Assembly (NCBI GenBank): GCA_964020975.1
Contig: CAXHWN010002145.1
Span: forward strand, 1,031,701-1,095,700
Direction of reading: 5' to 3'
Length of the DNA stretch: 64,000 nt
Source: Hermodice carunculata
Lineage: Eukaryota; Annelida; Polychaeta; Eunicida; Amphinomidae
Numbering within the stretch: position 1 is the first letter of the stretch; each line of letters starts with the position of its first letter. The translations under genes were made by a program, and so were the position numbers. The notes below the pieces were generated by a model. The model saw only the letters and a program-made list of their open reading frames with translations. It had not been told where the DNA came from and did not search any database. Positions 35,695-47,170 of the stretch are shown one piece after another.

Positions 35695-35768
35695 TTACCA
35701 TATCCTCAAGTGAAAAGGGCACTCGCCATTCACACAGGTGTAAGATATGGGAAAGAGATCCATTCAGA
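35695..35768 (+). repeat. Direct repeat, right copy (74 bp)
   Basis: Second copy of the repeat at 35408. The 212 bp between the copies is not itself repeated. Near-identity implies a recent duplication or insertion. Confidence 0.95.
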
Positions 35769-35888
35769 TGTACTCATGCCAGTCACTTATCCATACACCC
35801 AGATGATAGTAGTTCACCTCACCTTCCCATCAACAGACTCCCAATACTCATACCTGAAGGAAGAGAAAGTCTGTGTCCCAGACCAAAC

Positions 35889-35891
<3 letters not shown>

Positions 35892-35925
<34 letters not shown>

Positions 35926-35933
35926 TAAAACAC
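35892..35933. repeat. Poly-T tract
   Basis: A run of about 34 T, bounded by CAG and GTAAAACACAGAC. On the minus strand it is a poly-A lying downstream of the tyrosine recombinase gene, so it may mark that element's edge. Confidence 0.9.
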
Positions 35934-36198
35934 AGACTCCCTATAACTCCGAGGTTTGAGGTACATACAGGCACACACAGACTAATACAACAAAGTAAGT
36001 CAGAAACAACAGAAATCTTTAATGTGTGAACCATAAAATTGTGCGTTCTGCATCCAAAAGTATCGTAATCCAGTGTGAGCTAGTGTCAGCAGTAGCATGT
36101 AGCACATCGAGTCCACAATGTCCAATACCACAAAACTGTCCTGTAGGCCCATATCCAGGTGTAGTATGAATGAGAGAGCTGCACCGAGGCCTAATCAC

Positions 36199-37257
36199 CT
36201 ACTTACCCGGAGAAGGAGGGAAAGCTGGGGTCATGGCCTGGACATCAACTTGCTGGTAAAGCTCTGAAGCCCGACTAGACATACCGCCCCCCACCACAGA
36301 AGAAAACAAGTTGGATGTGACCGAACTATCATAAATTTGCCTCTGCCGGCTATATCGGTCAGCCATCTGTACAGATCGCCAGCCAATATGATGCATCAGG
36401 GCCCCAGTATGAGTGCCAGGATTAGAAGGCAAGGTGGCCATAGTGATTGCACACCCCCCACGGAAGCTATGAGGGGACTCCCCTGCATCAATGGCAAGCA
36501 AACCCAAATAATGTTTAAGACGAGCATAAACACAGCTATATGATAAGCCCTGGGTCAAAACTACTCCCCTAGTGGAGACAGGTCTGAATAGGTAACCCCG
36601 GGACAAGTCTATGCCTAATTGACGGGCAATGTTAAAATAAACAGTAAGGCCCTGAACTGGACAGATGCGCAAGTCAGGACACTTGGAGACAGTAAAAGTA
36701 TTGGACCTATCCACTCTACATGTTTTCCCCCAGGTGTGCCTAATAAGGAAGCCCCGCCCCCCAGGCAAAGTTTTGATCTCCTGTGTGAGCATGAGCCCTA
36801 CATCATGAGCCCTATCCCCACCAAAAAACATAAGCTTAAAGAGTGCCTGGTCCCGGGCGAAAATAAATCTAGAACGGAGGCCAACCTCTGATTGACCTAT
36901 CTGCCGGGCAATATACATGGAGATCAGTTTTAGTTTGTCAACAAATAAAGGTACAGCCTGCTTAGGGGTAACATGAGCCCTACTTTGTTCCTCCCGAATG
37001 GCCTGAAGATATTGGTTAAGCATCCTAGAGTAGGCAGGGTTACCTACGCCTGAAGCCTCACACCAGGTCCTACCTAAACCAGCCCCCTCAAAAATATTTC
37101 TAAGCTGGGCAAGAAGTGAAGTAACTGTTCCCACTGCCAACCGACGGGGACATAGACACTGAGGACTGCGGGCATTGATAGCGGGGCACGTGGCATAATG
37201 AATAGGGGTCTGTCCATCCTTGTCCTTCCAGGCAAGGAATTTACATACATTGTACAC
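36199..37257 (-). CDS. ALOG-type tyrosine recombinase of a DIRS1-like element
   Basis: A 352-codon frame, the longest in the window. Residues 2-100 match the ALOG DNA-binding domain known from plant LSH/G1 proteins: CKFLAWKDKDGQTPIH, a zinc-ribbon insert H20-x3-C24-x9-C34-x-C36, then SLLAQLRNIFEGAG and NQYLQAIREEQSRA. Residues 101-310 are a tyrosine recombinase catalytic domain with the active-site set visible: R149 (GGDRAHDVG), H263-x-x-R266 (HSFRGG), W293 (IGWRSVQMADRYSR) and nucleophile Y302. This domain pair is established in DIRS1-type retroelements, from which plant ALOG proteins are thought to derive. It would cut and rejoin circular element DNA during integration. The catalytic frame looks whole. 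The element may extend to about 37406 on the upstream side. No reverse transcriptase or RNase H is visible nearby, so this is a partial element, a solo recombinase or, less likely, a captured gene. It appears young. Confidence 0.85.
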   Translation of the reverse strand: MYNVCKFLAWKDKDGQTPIHYATCPAINARSPQCLCPRRLAVGTVTSLLAQLRNIFEGAGLGRTWCEASGVGNPAYSRMLNQYLQAIREEQSRAHVTPKQAVPLFVDKLKLISMYIARQIGQSEVGLRSRFIFARDQALFKLMFFGGDRAHDVGLMLTQEIKTLPGGRGFLIRHTWGKTCRVDRSNTFTVSKCPDLRICPVQGLTVYFNIARQLGIDLSRGYLFRPVSTRGVVLTQGLSYSCVYARLKHYLGLLAIDAGESPHSFRGGCAITMATLPSNPGTHTGALMHHIGWRSVQMADRYSRQRQIYDSSVTSNLFSSVVGGGMSSRASELYQQVDVQAMTPAFPPSPGK

Positions 37258-37299
37258 TGTGCCAGGTTAGTTGTAGCAGCCCGTGTCCCACATGGTTGG

Positions 37300-37303
37300 A
37301 CGC

Positions 37304-37341
<38 letters not shown>
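37300..37341. repeat. (CTGG)n microsatellite
   Basis: Nine or so GGCT/CTGG units just upstream of the recombinase frame. Confidence 0.95.
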
Positions 37342-37342
<1 letters not shown>

Positions 37343-37406
37343 CTTGTATCACTGCGGCACTCCTCTTACTCTCTTTGTCTGCTACCGGCCTGATAGGGTG
37401 TGCCAT

Positions 37407-38721
37407 TTTTAAACTCTGACAAAAATAGCTATGAATTACTTAAAGTTCAACTTTTGCTTCATAAAAATGTCGATGGTAAAAAATGCTACCCAAGGCATAT
37501 TTGGGTAGAAGTAGGCTGAGAAGTGTGTTCTGCTGTTGACCTTTCAGTGAACAAACTTGTTTCTTTGCAAACCATATGAAGCCAAAACTGTACATTTGGT
37601 CCAGAGATCATACCAGTCTCTTGGGAAAAATAGTGTTCAGTCGACAAGTATACAAGGTCATAATGTGAACACCCATATCACACAACAAATGGAGGCTGCA
37701 ACTGTGTTACAATGTATCATTTGAGATCCCCTTTGTGGTGGCATGCAATTTTACATCACTGTATATCATGTTTGCTTCATCCATTTTGAGCATCAGTATA
37801 AACCTCAAATAACACATAAGTGAATCAAGAGGCAGCAAGTTTCATAAAAACATGTGGTTACAAAATCTATTTCACTCCTTTGATATTTTTTCCATGTAAG
37901 TTTGGGTGGCAGTGTCACTTTGTCAGAATTAAAGTGTCTTAACAGTTCTTTTGGGTTGTTTGAGAACTTAAAAAAAAATACTGAACACCTAGCGAATATG
38001 ATTATGCTTGTGTTGGAAGTTCTGTTTTTGTGGTTACATCTGCTGGACTATATGCTACATTAGGAAAACTGAACCTGATAAGTCATAAATCATGGCTAAA
38101 TGCCTTGGACAGATGCACTGAATGACAAACTCAATTTCACCCTATGACCCCCAGGCAGGTGGAACCACAGTTTTACAGGCTTATCAGGAAAAATGAAAAA
38201 TAACAGAAAAAAAAATGGGTGCACAGCCAAATGAACTGGGGACTTCGAAAAAGTCTGGTGTGGGAAAGCTTTGGATCAGATCATCATTTGTGTGTGACAT
38301 TTGTTTTTTGTGCAGGCAAGCTGATGACAATGTATGAATGTTGTTGTTGATGGGTTCATTTCTTGTGCATCTGGTGGTGCGTAGTTTGTAGAGATTGTAT
38401 CCAATTAATGAATACATCCTTGTGTTATGATACGGCTGGAGGAAGTAATTGTCAGGGAAGCGATAGATGATGTATTCTGGTTGTCAGCTGGTGTTTTTTT
38501 CTGGGGAGAATTTCAAGGAATTACAGTATTCATTTACTGAACAAATTCCCCACATTTTCAGACTGTGTTGTGGCCCAATTTTGATAGAGACAAACAGAGT
38601 ATTTGGGGTAAAAGTGTAGGCATGGTATCAAGGAGGTTGGAGTGGAGGTGGGAGGGGGAGGTGGGAGGGGGAGGTGCTGTCCTACCTCCTTGAGCTAATT
38701 TGACTAGTTACTCAAGACAGG
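37407..38721. other. No gene; one G-quadruplex motif
   Basis: GGAGGTGGGAGGGGGAGGTG and more at 38644-38675 form a G-quadruplex motif. Nothing else is recognised. Confidence 0.5.
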
Positions 38722-39587
38722 TCAGTCAAGGTGTAGATAACATACTACAGTGATGTGCTATGTAACATTCTGCAGTGATCTGAAATGTAACATACTACAG
38801 TGATATGCTATGTAACATTCTGCAGTGATCTGTCAGTCAAGGTGTAGATAACATACTACAGTGATGTGCTATGTAACATTCTGCAGTGATCTGAAATGTA
38901 ACATACTACAGTGATATGCTATGTAACATTCTGCAGTGATCTGAAATGTAACATACAGTGATATGCTATGTAGCATTCTGCAGGGATCTGAAATTTAACA
39001 TACTACAGTGATGTGCTATGTAACATTCTGCAGTGATCTGAAATGTAACATACTACAGTGATATGCTATGTAGCATTCTGCAGGGATCTGAAATTTAACA
39101 TACTACAGTGATGTGCTATGTAGCATTCTGCAGTGATCTGAAATTTAACATACTACAGTGATATGCTATGTAACATTCTGCAGTGATCTGAAATGTAACA
39201 TACTACAGTGATATGCTATGTAGCATTCTGCAGTGATCTGAAATTTAACATACTACAGTGATGTGCTATGTAGCATTCTGCAGTGATCTGAAATGTAACA
39301 TACTACAGTGATATGCTATGTAACATTCTGCAGGGATCTGAAATTTAACATACTACAGTGATGTGCTATGTAACATTCTGCAGTGATCTGAAATGTAACA
39401 TACTACAGTGATATGCTATGTAGCATTCTGCAGGGATCTGAAATTTAACATAGTGCAGTGATATGCTATGCAATATTCTGCAGTGATCTGAAATGGAGCA
39501 TATGACAGTGATATGCTATGTAACATTCTGCAGTGAAGTGAAATGTAACATGCTGCATGGATGTGCTGTGTAACATACTACAGTTAT
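38722..39587 (+). repeat. Minisatellite, about 50-bp dimeric unit
   Basis: Two related 25-bp halves alternate: CAGTGATCTGAAATGTAACA + TACTA and CAGTGATATGCTATGTAACA + TTCTG. About 17 dimers; variants GTAGCATTC, AGGGATCTG and AAATTTAAC recur in blocks, showing later amplification of groups of units. An entry segment (GTCAGTCAAGGTGTAGATAA) is itself duplicated at 38722 and 38831. Confidence 0.95.
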
Positions 39588-39593
39588 GTAGCA

Positions 39594-39598
39594 CACAC

Positions 39599-39672
<74 letters not shown>
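39594..39672. repeat. (TA)n microsatellite
   Basis: ACACACAT then about 70 bp of alternating TA with one ATAC interruption. It follows directly on the minisatellite. Confidence 0.97.
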
Positions 39673-39675
<3 letters not shown>

Positions 39676-39949
39676 AAACATTTAGTAGTTATGTGATATG
39701 TCACTAGCGGTATGTTCATACTTAAAGGAAAGTTGTAGTTATGAAGAAAATGAAAATCCGTCTCATCTGTGTAGTAACTTTCCTGCTTGCAGGACAATCT
39801 GCTGACTGGTGGCAGAGCTGTTGGGGCAGGCAGTTGTCAGGTTTATTAAAATTGATCAGAATTTTTGTAGTTTTCTCCACCAATCTACTGAAAATTGTAA
39901 ACGTTGAGATGAAATTTCTGGCTCCTTCGGAGACAGGTGAACTGGGTGA

Positions 39950-40200
39950 TAACCTTCACTGTTTCCTGGCTAGAATAGGACTGAGTCAATAGCTTTCCAT
40001 GGCACAGCTTGGGCACATTGTACCCAGCCCATGCCAAGGATACCTGGTGACCAGGGCCGTGCTATCATGATAGGCTTTATCTTCAGTTCTCACAAAACAG
40101 GTTTTCAGTTGATGAGAAGTCTACATAGTCTGACTGAAAAGACTAAAGCAGGGGACAGTCTACATGCAGGTGCTGGTGTTTGGGCAGCAAAGGGTTACAG
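39950..40200 (+). mobile_element. Degenerate TTAA-family element
   Basis: GACTGAGTCAATAGCTTTCC and CATGCCAAGGATACCTGGTGAC are stem remnants around GGGCACATTGTACCC. GGGCAGCAAAGGGTTAC at about 40182-40198 is the probable right end. Confidence 0.55.
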
Positions 40201-42004
40201 TGGACCCGGCTGCCCGGTGCCCGGTGCTGGGGTATCCTTACAGTAGGCAGGTTTATGTTATTATACAGTATAACATATGTCTACAGGTCAGGGTGAGATG
40301 CAGCCTGGTAGTATTACCAACATATGTGGATATATACAGCCTGTCAAATTGACAGGTGACCCTGGTATCAGACTTGACAGAGGGAACAGCAATGTAATCT
40401 TGAATCAGAACAACTAGAAAAAGTTTGTGGGAACCTGGATCTGATACCAGAGCATTAAGTGGAATGTTAATTGCTTCTTGTTTGAATGGGTACAACATAA
40501 TCCAGTCACAGAAGCTCCCGGGAATGACTGCCCACAAGTAGGTCCATTGTTGTCATACATGTGTGTGTATTGGTGGTAAGTTATGTTGACAACAATCATG
40601 CAGCTTTGTTTTGGACTTTGTAGCCATAATCATAACATAACATGACACAATGGGCAAAAAATGAATTTAAAAAAAGGAAGATGGAAACAATAGCTACCCT
40701 GTTATTGGGCAAGCGTAATATTTAACCAAAAGTAAGGATAAGGCAAATGATTATCAAAGGGGGATCGGTGGATGAAATTGTTTCCAAGTGGGCCAAATTT
40801 CTATCAGTATTCAAAGGTGCTAATAGAAAAGTATAAACTTTATTCTTATCTTCACTTGATCTATACTATTTAGTAATTATGTTTGGTTTGATAGGTTTTC
40901 TACATTCACATTGAGACTCTACATTTATAAGCAGAACTTCGCTTATTTAGCTAATTCATCATTTGCCAGGTTCACATTTATTCATCATTAAGTAAGTTGT
41001 CTTAGCTGAATATTTAGCTTAGAGAAGGAGCCGCGACTCAAAGAGACACATGGGTATAGGCTCCGAAACATGTTCTGAGTAGTTACCCGCTGAAGACCCT
41101 TTGATTTATTTGGGCTAATACAGCCTATGTCAAAATTCTACAGAAGAACGTGTGCAAAAGGGACAATAGTACTTCCATATGTATATAGGTTAGACAGTGA
41201 CAGGTTTGCTCATGGAGAGTAAAGAGTTCAGACTGCCGAATAGGGTAATGGCTACTAGGAAGTGGTTCTGGGCAAAAAGACACAAAGACAATAAACTGGA
41301 TGACTGCTGCCAAATGGGGGAGACTTGACAAGGAAAGATTTGTGTCCTTAAGTTAGCTGGCACATTAATTTTCAAATGTAAAATTGACACAAAGATTTAC
41401 AAAACTAACATTGACACAAAAGATCTACACTTATTCACAGTGTTTTACCGATCGTGTTCAATGTAGGGTTCTCCATGGAAGCTTCTCACACCATAATTTT
41501 GTAAGCATTCCAGTTGCTGACTGGGATAACTGTGGTAGTGTATCATATTGTTGGGAAACAGATACTGTTTTAGAGCCTATGGCAATCTCCTCCCTCCGTT
41601 TTTTTCTTCTTTTTTTTTCTCTTCCACAGCAGGGATACAGCCACAAGCCGATGGGTACATTTGATTGTTAAAGTGGCAAAAGCACTGGAAAATTAAGTTT
41701 AAACACAATGGCTGGAGGTGTGTAAGGAAACCCGGGCGCTCTAGTATGTAAATTTAAGATTGCCTTTCTTCTTCTTGTCTTGTATCATATTTTCAAAAGA
41801 AATTCTTTTGAAATGTAATCATAGACAGGGGGATCATATTTCTGCTGTAACCTCAAAGGTTGATGATTTAGTGAGTGTTATACTTAGGGCTTGTTGAACC
41901 CCTGGAGGGTCGGCAAGTACAGTCAGGACAGACTGAAAGAGGACCTCCCCAACACCTCATCCAGTCCACATTACTTTCAGTCATCTCACACACTTGCTTT
42001 GACT
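40201..42004. other. No gene seen
   Basis: Unsupported short frames only. A tandem GCCCGGTGCCCGGTGC lies at about 40210. Confidence 0.5.
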
Positions 42005-42252
42005 TTAACTCATTCCACCCTGGTAGAAGACTAAGTCAGCAGCTTTCCTTGGCACGCTCTGGGCGCAATGTGCCCAGAGTGTGCCAAGGAAAGCTGTTGA
42101 CTATGGGCATATAATTTGGAATGATCTTCCATGCAAGTTTCATCCAAAATTTTGAAAAATAATCCCTACATTAGTGAAATACAATTAGCAGACGACATTT
42201 AGATTTTAGCGGGAAAAAGCGTCATTAGCATGATTAGGGTGGAATGAGGTAA
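42005..42252 (+). mobile_element. TTAA-family element, CATTCCACCCT-terminus subtype
   Basis: The ends are TTAACTCATTCCACCCTGG and TTAGGGTGGAATGAGGTAA. The stem GCAGCTTTCCTTGGCACGCT pairs with its partner around CTGGGC/GCCCAG over about 30 bp. The right half carries GCAGACGACATTTAGATTTT, shared with 6832. Both the terminus and its mirror partner differ from the CTTTCAGTGCC subtype. Confidence 0.85.
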
Positions 42253-42384
42253 TCATGGGCAGGAAACTTGTCTCAAGTCCATGACAGAATTTGCATATTG
42301 AACCACCCAGAAACCACTGGCAACTTTTTCTGTCTTAAAAATTACCAGAAATTGTGCTGTGTCATAAATGTGGTCCTACTTTAG

Positions 42385-42480
42385 GCAGCCAATCAGCAGC
42401 CTTCCTGGCATGCTCTGGGAATATTGCACCCAGAGTGAACCAAGGAAAGCTATTGACTCAGTCGCCAGAGGGTTACATTA
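42385..42480 (+). mobile_element. Stem remnant of the TTAA family
   Basis: CAGCAGCCTTCCTGGCATGC faces AACCAAGGAAAGCTATTGAC, then GCCAGAGGGTTA. The left end is lost. Confidence 0.6.
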
Positions 42481-43490
<1,010 letters not shown>

Positions 43491-43967
43491 GTTTTACACA
43501 ATCTATCTTCCCTCCATTCCCTTCCCTCCATTTCCCTTGTTCATACAACTATTGAAATCTATGGGGGCTCCATGTTGGATCTCATAAAAAAAAAAAGTTT
43601 TATAAAAGTCCCCCTGTAAATATTGCCAATGATGCCCAGATCTTTTTTTCCTCCATATTTTGTGTGTACAGGTTCTGTGGTGTGTAATTGTTGACTGTTT
43701 TATGCTTGGCTGACTTACAAATTAAACTGTTCTGTGTGCTGTGTTACAGCAGTCAGCAATCAGTGCTGCATAATGGCAGCAATCTCCATCCTTCCTTCAG
43801 CCTGAGGGCAGGGAATAACTCAATACAACAATAGATGTCCACATTTTATTGCCATCCTGGCAGCCCCATTGCTTTCCCAGTTTGTGTGCTAAAAGAGCAC
43901 TCATTGCAGTGTTAACAGGTCCTCTAATGTGGTGTCAGCAGTGTTATATACCCTTCTCCCTGCCCCC

Positions 43968-44006
43968 CCCCCCTCACCACCACCACCACCACCACCACCA
44001 CCACCA
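43968..44006. repeat. C-run and (CAC)n microsatellite
   Basis: About nine C, then CTCACCACCACCACC for about 11 units. Confidence 0.95.
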
Positions 44007-44494
44007 AATAATATTTTTGGAGGGGATCAGGCTATTTTGGGAGGGGACCATACTGTTTTCAGCTTGTCTAAGCCCCCACTATCCATCTGTAGCATAATCC
44101 TTGCAGGCAAATTACCTTATGATTCACTGGCCACATTGAACACCAAGTGTGGTTAACTCAGACTTTATGGGCAGCTGCCACATGATTTGCCTGATAATGC
44201 AAAATGCCACTGACCAAGTCCAACCTTCCAGAGGTGGACCAAATGCATATGGAATTAATTAAGGTAGCACATTTAATATTTTGCAGGATGGGACATGTTT
44301 CACATGGCAATGATGGCTACTGCTGGGAATGCCAGCATCAATCACTGTGATGCACAGTGGGTTTGGCCAGTCTTTGGTGTAGGATTACTGTGAGTTTATG
44401 GGGAATTTAAATTAGATATAGACTTGACTGAGGGACTGTTTTTGTCTAATCATATTGAGGTTACAGTGAAGGCTTTACATCATTAGAGGATAGT

Positions 44495-44740
44495 GCTACA
44501 ACAAGTCATGCTGAGTTCACCATGTAGGTTTGAACTTTGACACGATTGCAGGGAGATTTGACACAATTGCAGGACAGTGCTATGACCAATCAGGCTGAGC
44601 TCACTATGTAGGTTTGACACAATTGCAGGTTAATGCAATGATCAATCAGGCTGAGCTCACTATGTAGGTTTGACAAAGTACAGGACAGTGCAATGATCAA
44701 TCAGGCTGAGCTCTCTTTTCAGGCTTGACGTGATTGGGGG
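44495..44740 (+). repeat. Short minisatellite, about 56-bp unit, about 4 copies
   Basis: The unit is TTTGACACAATTGCAGGACA, then GTGCAATGATCAATCAGG and CTGAGCTCACTATGTAGG. The first and last units are diverged. Each unit carries a (C)AATCAG word. Confidence 0.85.
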
Positions 44741-46275
44741 GCTATAAATGTGACGAATCATACTGAGATTAATGTGCAGAATTGACATGATAGGAAGGTC
44801 AACTATAATACATTCCCATTTTGAGCCCAAATGAAGATAGTAGCAACACCCGAGGCTTGAACATCCAAGAACTGGAAATATGCCACATGTGGTTACTTAA
44901 GAGTCTAGTCGGGTATATTGTTTTACCTTTGAATTATCAGGATTCATACAAGTGTTGGACTCTATTCAGCCAGTGATATATTGTATGTGAGCCAAGTCTC
45001 TGCATAATGGGTTAGTAATGAATTAATTGTAACATGAATTCCAAGTGGTGATATACATGTGATGTTGGAAGCAAGAGATATTTAACCTTCATTTTGTGTA
45101 ATGTGTGGCGACAGCCCAGTCAACCATCATTTGATCATGGAGATAATACAGTAGCATAAGAGGCCAAAATTTGGATATTTTTCCCTCCAGCAAAACTGAG
45201 AAATCTTCCCAGGGAGACGTGTTAAAAGTTTGGAGTCCCAGTGTCCCATTGTTTACAGTGAATATTCTTGTAAGATATACATGAATAATTAAAATGTTCA
45301 TTATGATTAATCATGTACCTGTCTAAACAAATAGCCTATATGCATTAGTAAACAGCATCAGTCACAGCCCTGTGTTAAAGAAATGTCATGTGCTACCACT
45401 AGATGGCACTACTGTTCTTATTGAAAGACTTGGACATGCAGTTTTTCATTGAGGTTTCTTCATTTTCCACCAAGAGTAGAGTAACTGAGATTGGTAAAAT
45501 TTGTAATAAAAACCTATAACATTTGATGTACATTTATCTGTCAAGCACTTTCTTACACAGATCTGCATGATATCCTGTGTTAGGACCATTTAATGGTCAG
45601 AAACTGTATAACACTGCTTCAGATATAAATAATTGGCTGACGATTATCCATAAATGGTTCAGCATAATTACCAGTCTTACAATTTTAGGTACATATTATC
45701 CAAAGTCATAAAATCTTTAAGCATACATAAATCAGTCAGACCACAATAGACTGGCATTATACAATTATTGGATCATGAGGCTATCAGCTTAATGGTTTTA
45801 ATGAAAGGCAATGAGAGACCATCATCCACTTACAGAATTTCACAGCGTGGACAATTAAAATGTATCACAGGATAACTGCAGACACATTTAACTCATTCAA
45901 AGTGTGCCAGCAGGAAATGGCACAAATTATCTTAACTGAAAATTACATCAAAATTGAACATGTACGGCAATCCTGGACCGATTACTCTGGAGTGTATAAT
46001 AAGACTATTACAGTTGAAATAGTATGATTTCTTCATAGAATCATGCACAAATTATCTTAATTCACAGTTACATGTACGTCAGATTGAACATGTACAACAG
46101 TTCTGAAACGATCACTGTAGGATTTATCGTAAAACTGTGAAAGGGGAAATCATGATTGCTGTGCAGAGATCTGTATCGATCTGAACCAGATATTAGAAGT
46201 ACAGTTTGTGTTTCGGCAGTTTACAGGCCAAGGTGGTCTTCAAAACTGTGACATATTTATAGCTTCCTTTCTCCA
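44741..46275. other. No gene; one CTCF-like site
   Basis: AT-rich. See 45396. A diverged duplication with CACAAATTATCTTAA and TTGAACATGTAC lies at about 45920-46100. Confidence 0.45.
45396..45409 (+). promoter_or_regulatory. CTCF-like core motif
   Basis: CCACTAGATGGCAC, an exact match to CCASYAGRKGGCRS, same orientation as 8241. Confidence 0.45.
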
Positions 46276-46430
46276 TACAGTGGCCCCTGTCCTAAGAGCC
46301 CACCCAAAGCAGGTCTGAAAGTGGTCGCTGACATTAGGTGGTCTCATAAGAGGAACAGTAACGTGGGGAAGAGGTCTAGTGACCTGGTAAATGTGTTACA
46401 AGCTCGCTGGTGGTCGCTCATTACAGGTTT
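46276..46430. mobile_element. TACAGTGG-type element, diverged
   Basis: TACAGTGGCCCCTGTCCTAAGAG is followed by GGTCTGAAAGTGGTCGC, GGTGGTCTCATAAGAGGAAC and GGTGGTCGCTCATTACAGG: alternating complementary words as in the copy at 61870. The right end is uncertain. Confidence 0.45.
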
Positions 46431-47002
46431 CACAAGTATTTGTACCATATCATGGACATACCCACAGCAGAACTGTGTTTCTAAAGAGCCTTCATGTGAT
46501 GATGCGAACTGTTTGTATCATGGCTTCACAGCCAATCAGGTTAGAGCCTTCTGTGACAGAAAGGGAGGCCAGCCAAACAGATCAGTCTGATATTTGTAAA
46601 TGTTTCCAATCTGACACAGAAACAATTTTGCCAGTTTTGGCCAATGAAATCACATCTTGCAAGAACACTGTGGCAGCATGAGCACCTACAAAGACTGCAC
46701 TGGTTGGTTGTCAAAAGCTGAAGTGTTTGCAAGAAGTTTGCTGATTGGTTAGAAATGAGCTGTTTGTGTCAGGATTCAAGGGAGAGGGATCACATCCCCA
46801 CACGAGAATTCTTTGGAATCATGGTTCTGCTGTGGATATGACAATGTAGCACATTACATTTCTATCAAAAGCATGATAGAAATGAACTCCTGGTTATATG
46901 GTAAATGTTTCCCATAAAGCATTGCTCTATGTGTTTATGGTCATATGTGGCATTCCTGATAAAGTTAAATGTTCTCTGTGGAGGATTTAATTTCACACAA
47001 AG

Positions 47003-47170
47003 TACAGTAAAACCTGTCGGAGTGGGTACCTCCACTAAGTGAGCACTGTTGCCTGGCCCAGTTCCCTATACGTCCCGTGTTAATGGACCTGCGCTAAGTG
47101 GGCACCTGTCTTAAGTGGGCACTTTTACCCGGTCTCAAGGACACACACTTAACACAGGTTTTACTGTAAC
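47003..47170. mobile_element. TACAGTAAAACCTGT inverted-repeat element
   Basis: A perfect 15-bp terminal inverted repeat, TACAGTAAAACCTGT and ACAGGTTTTACTGTA, 168 bp apart. The interior repeats the word AAGTGGGCAC in several near-copies (TAAGTGAGCAC, TAAGTGGGCACC, TAAGTGGGCACT). No coding capacity. A TA dinucleotide at each edge fits a TA target site. Confidence 0.85.

Noticed and set aside
39466-39797. Minus-strand frames rich in Tyr-Ile
   Set aside because: They are translations of the TA microsatellite and minisatellite.
46321-46590. 89-codon + frame with several cysteines
   Set aside because: Its first half lies in a TACAGTGG-type element and the rest shows no recognised domain.
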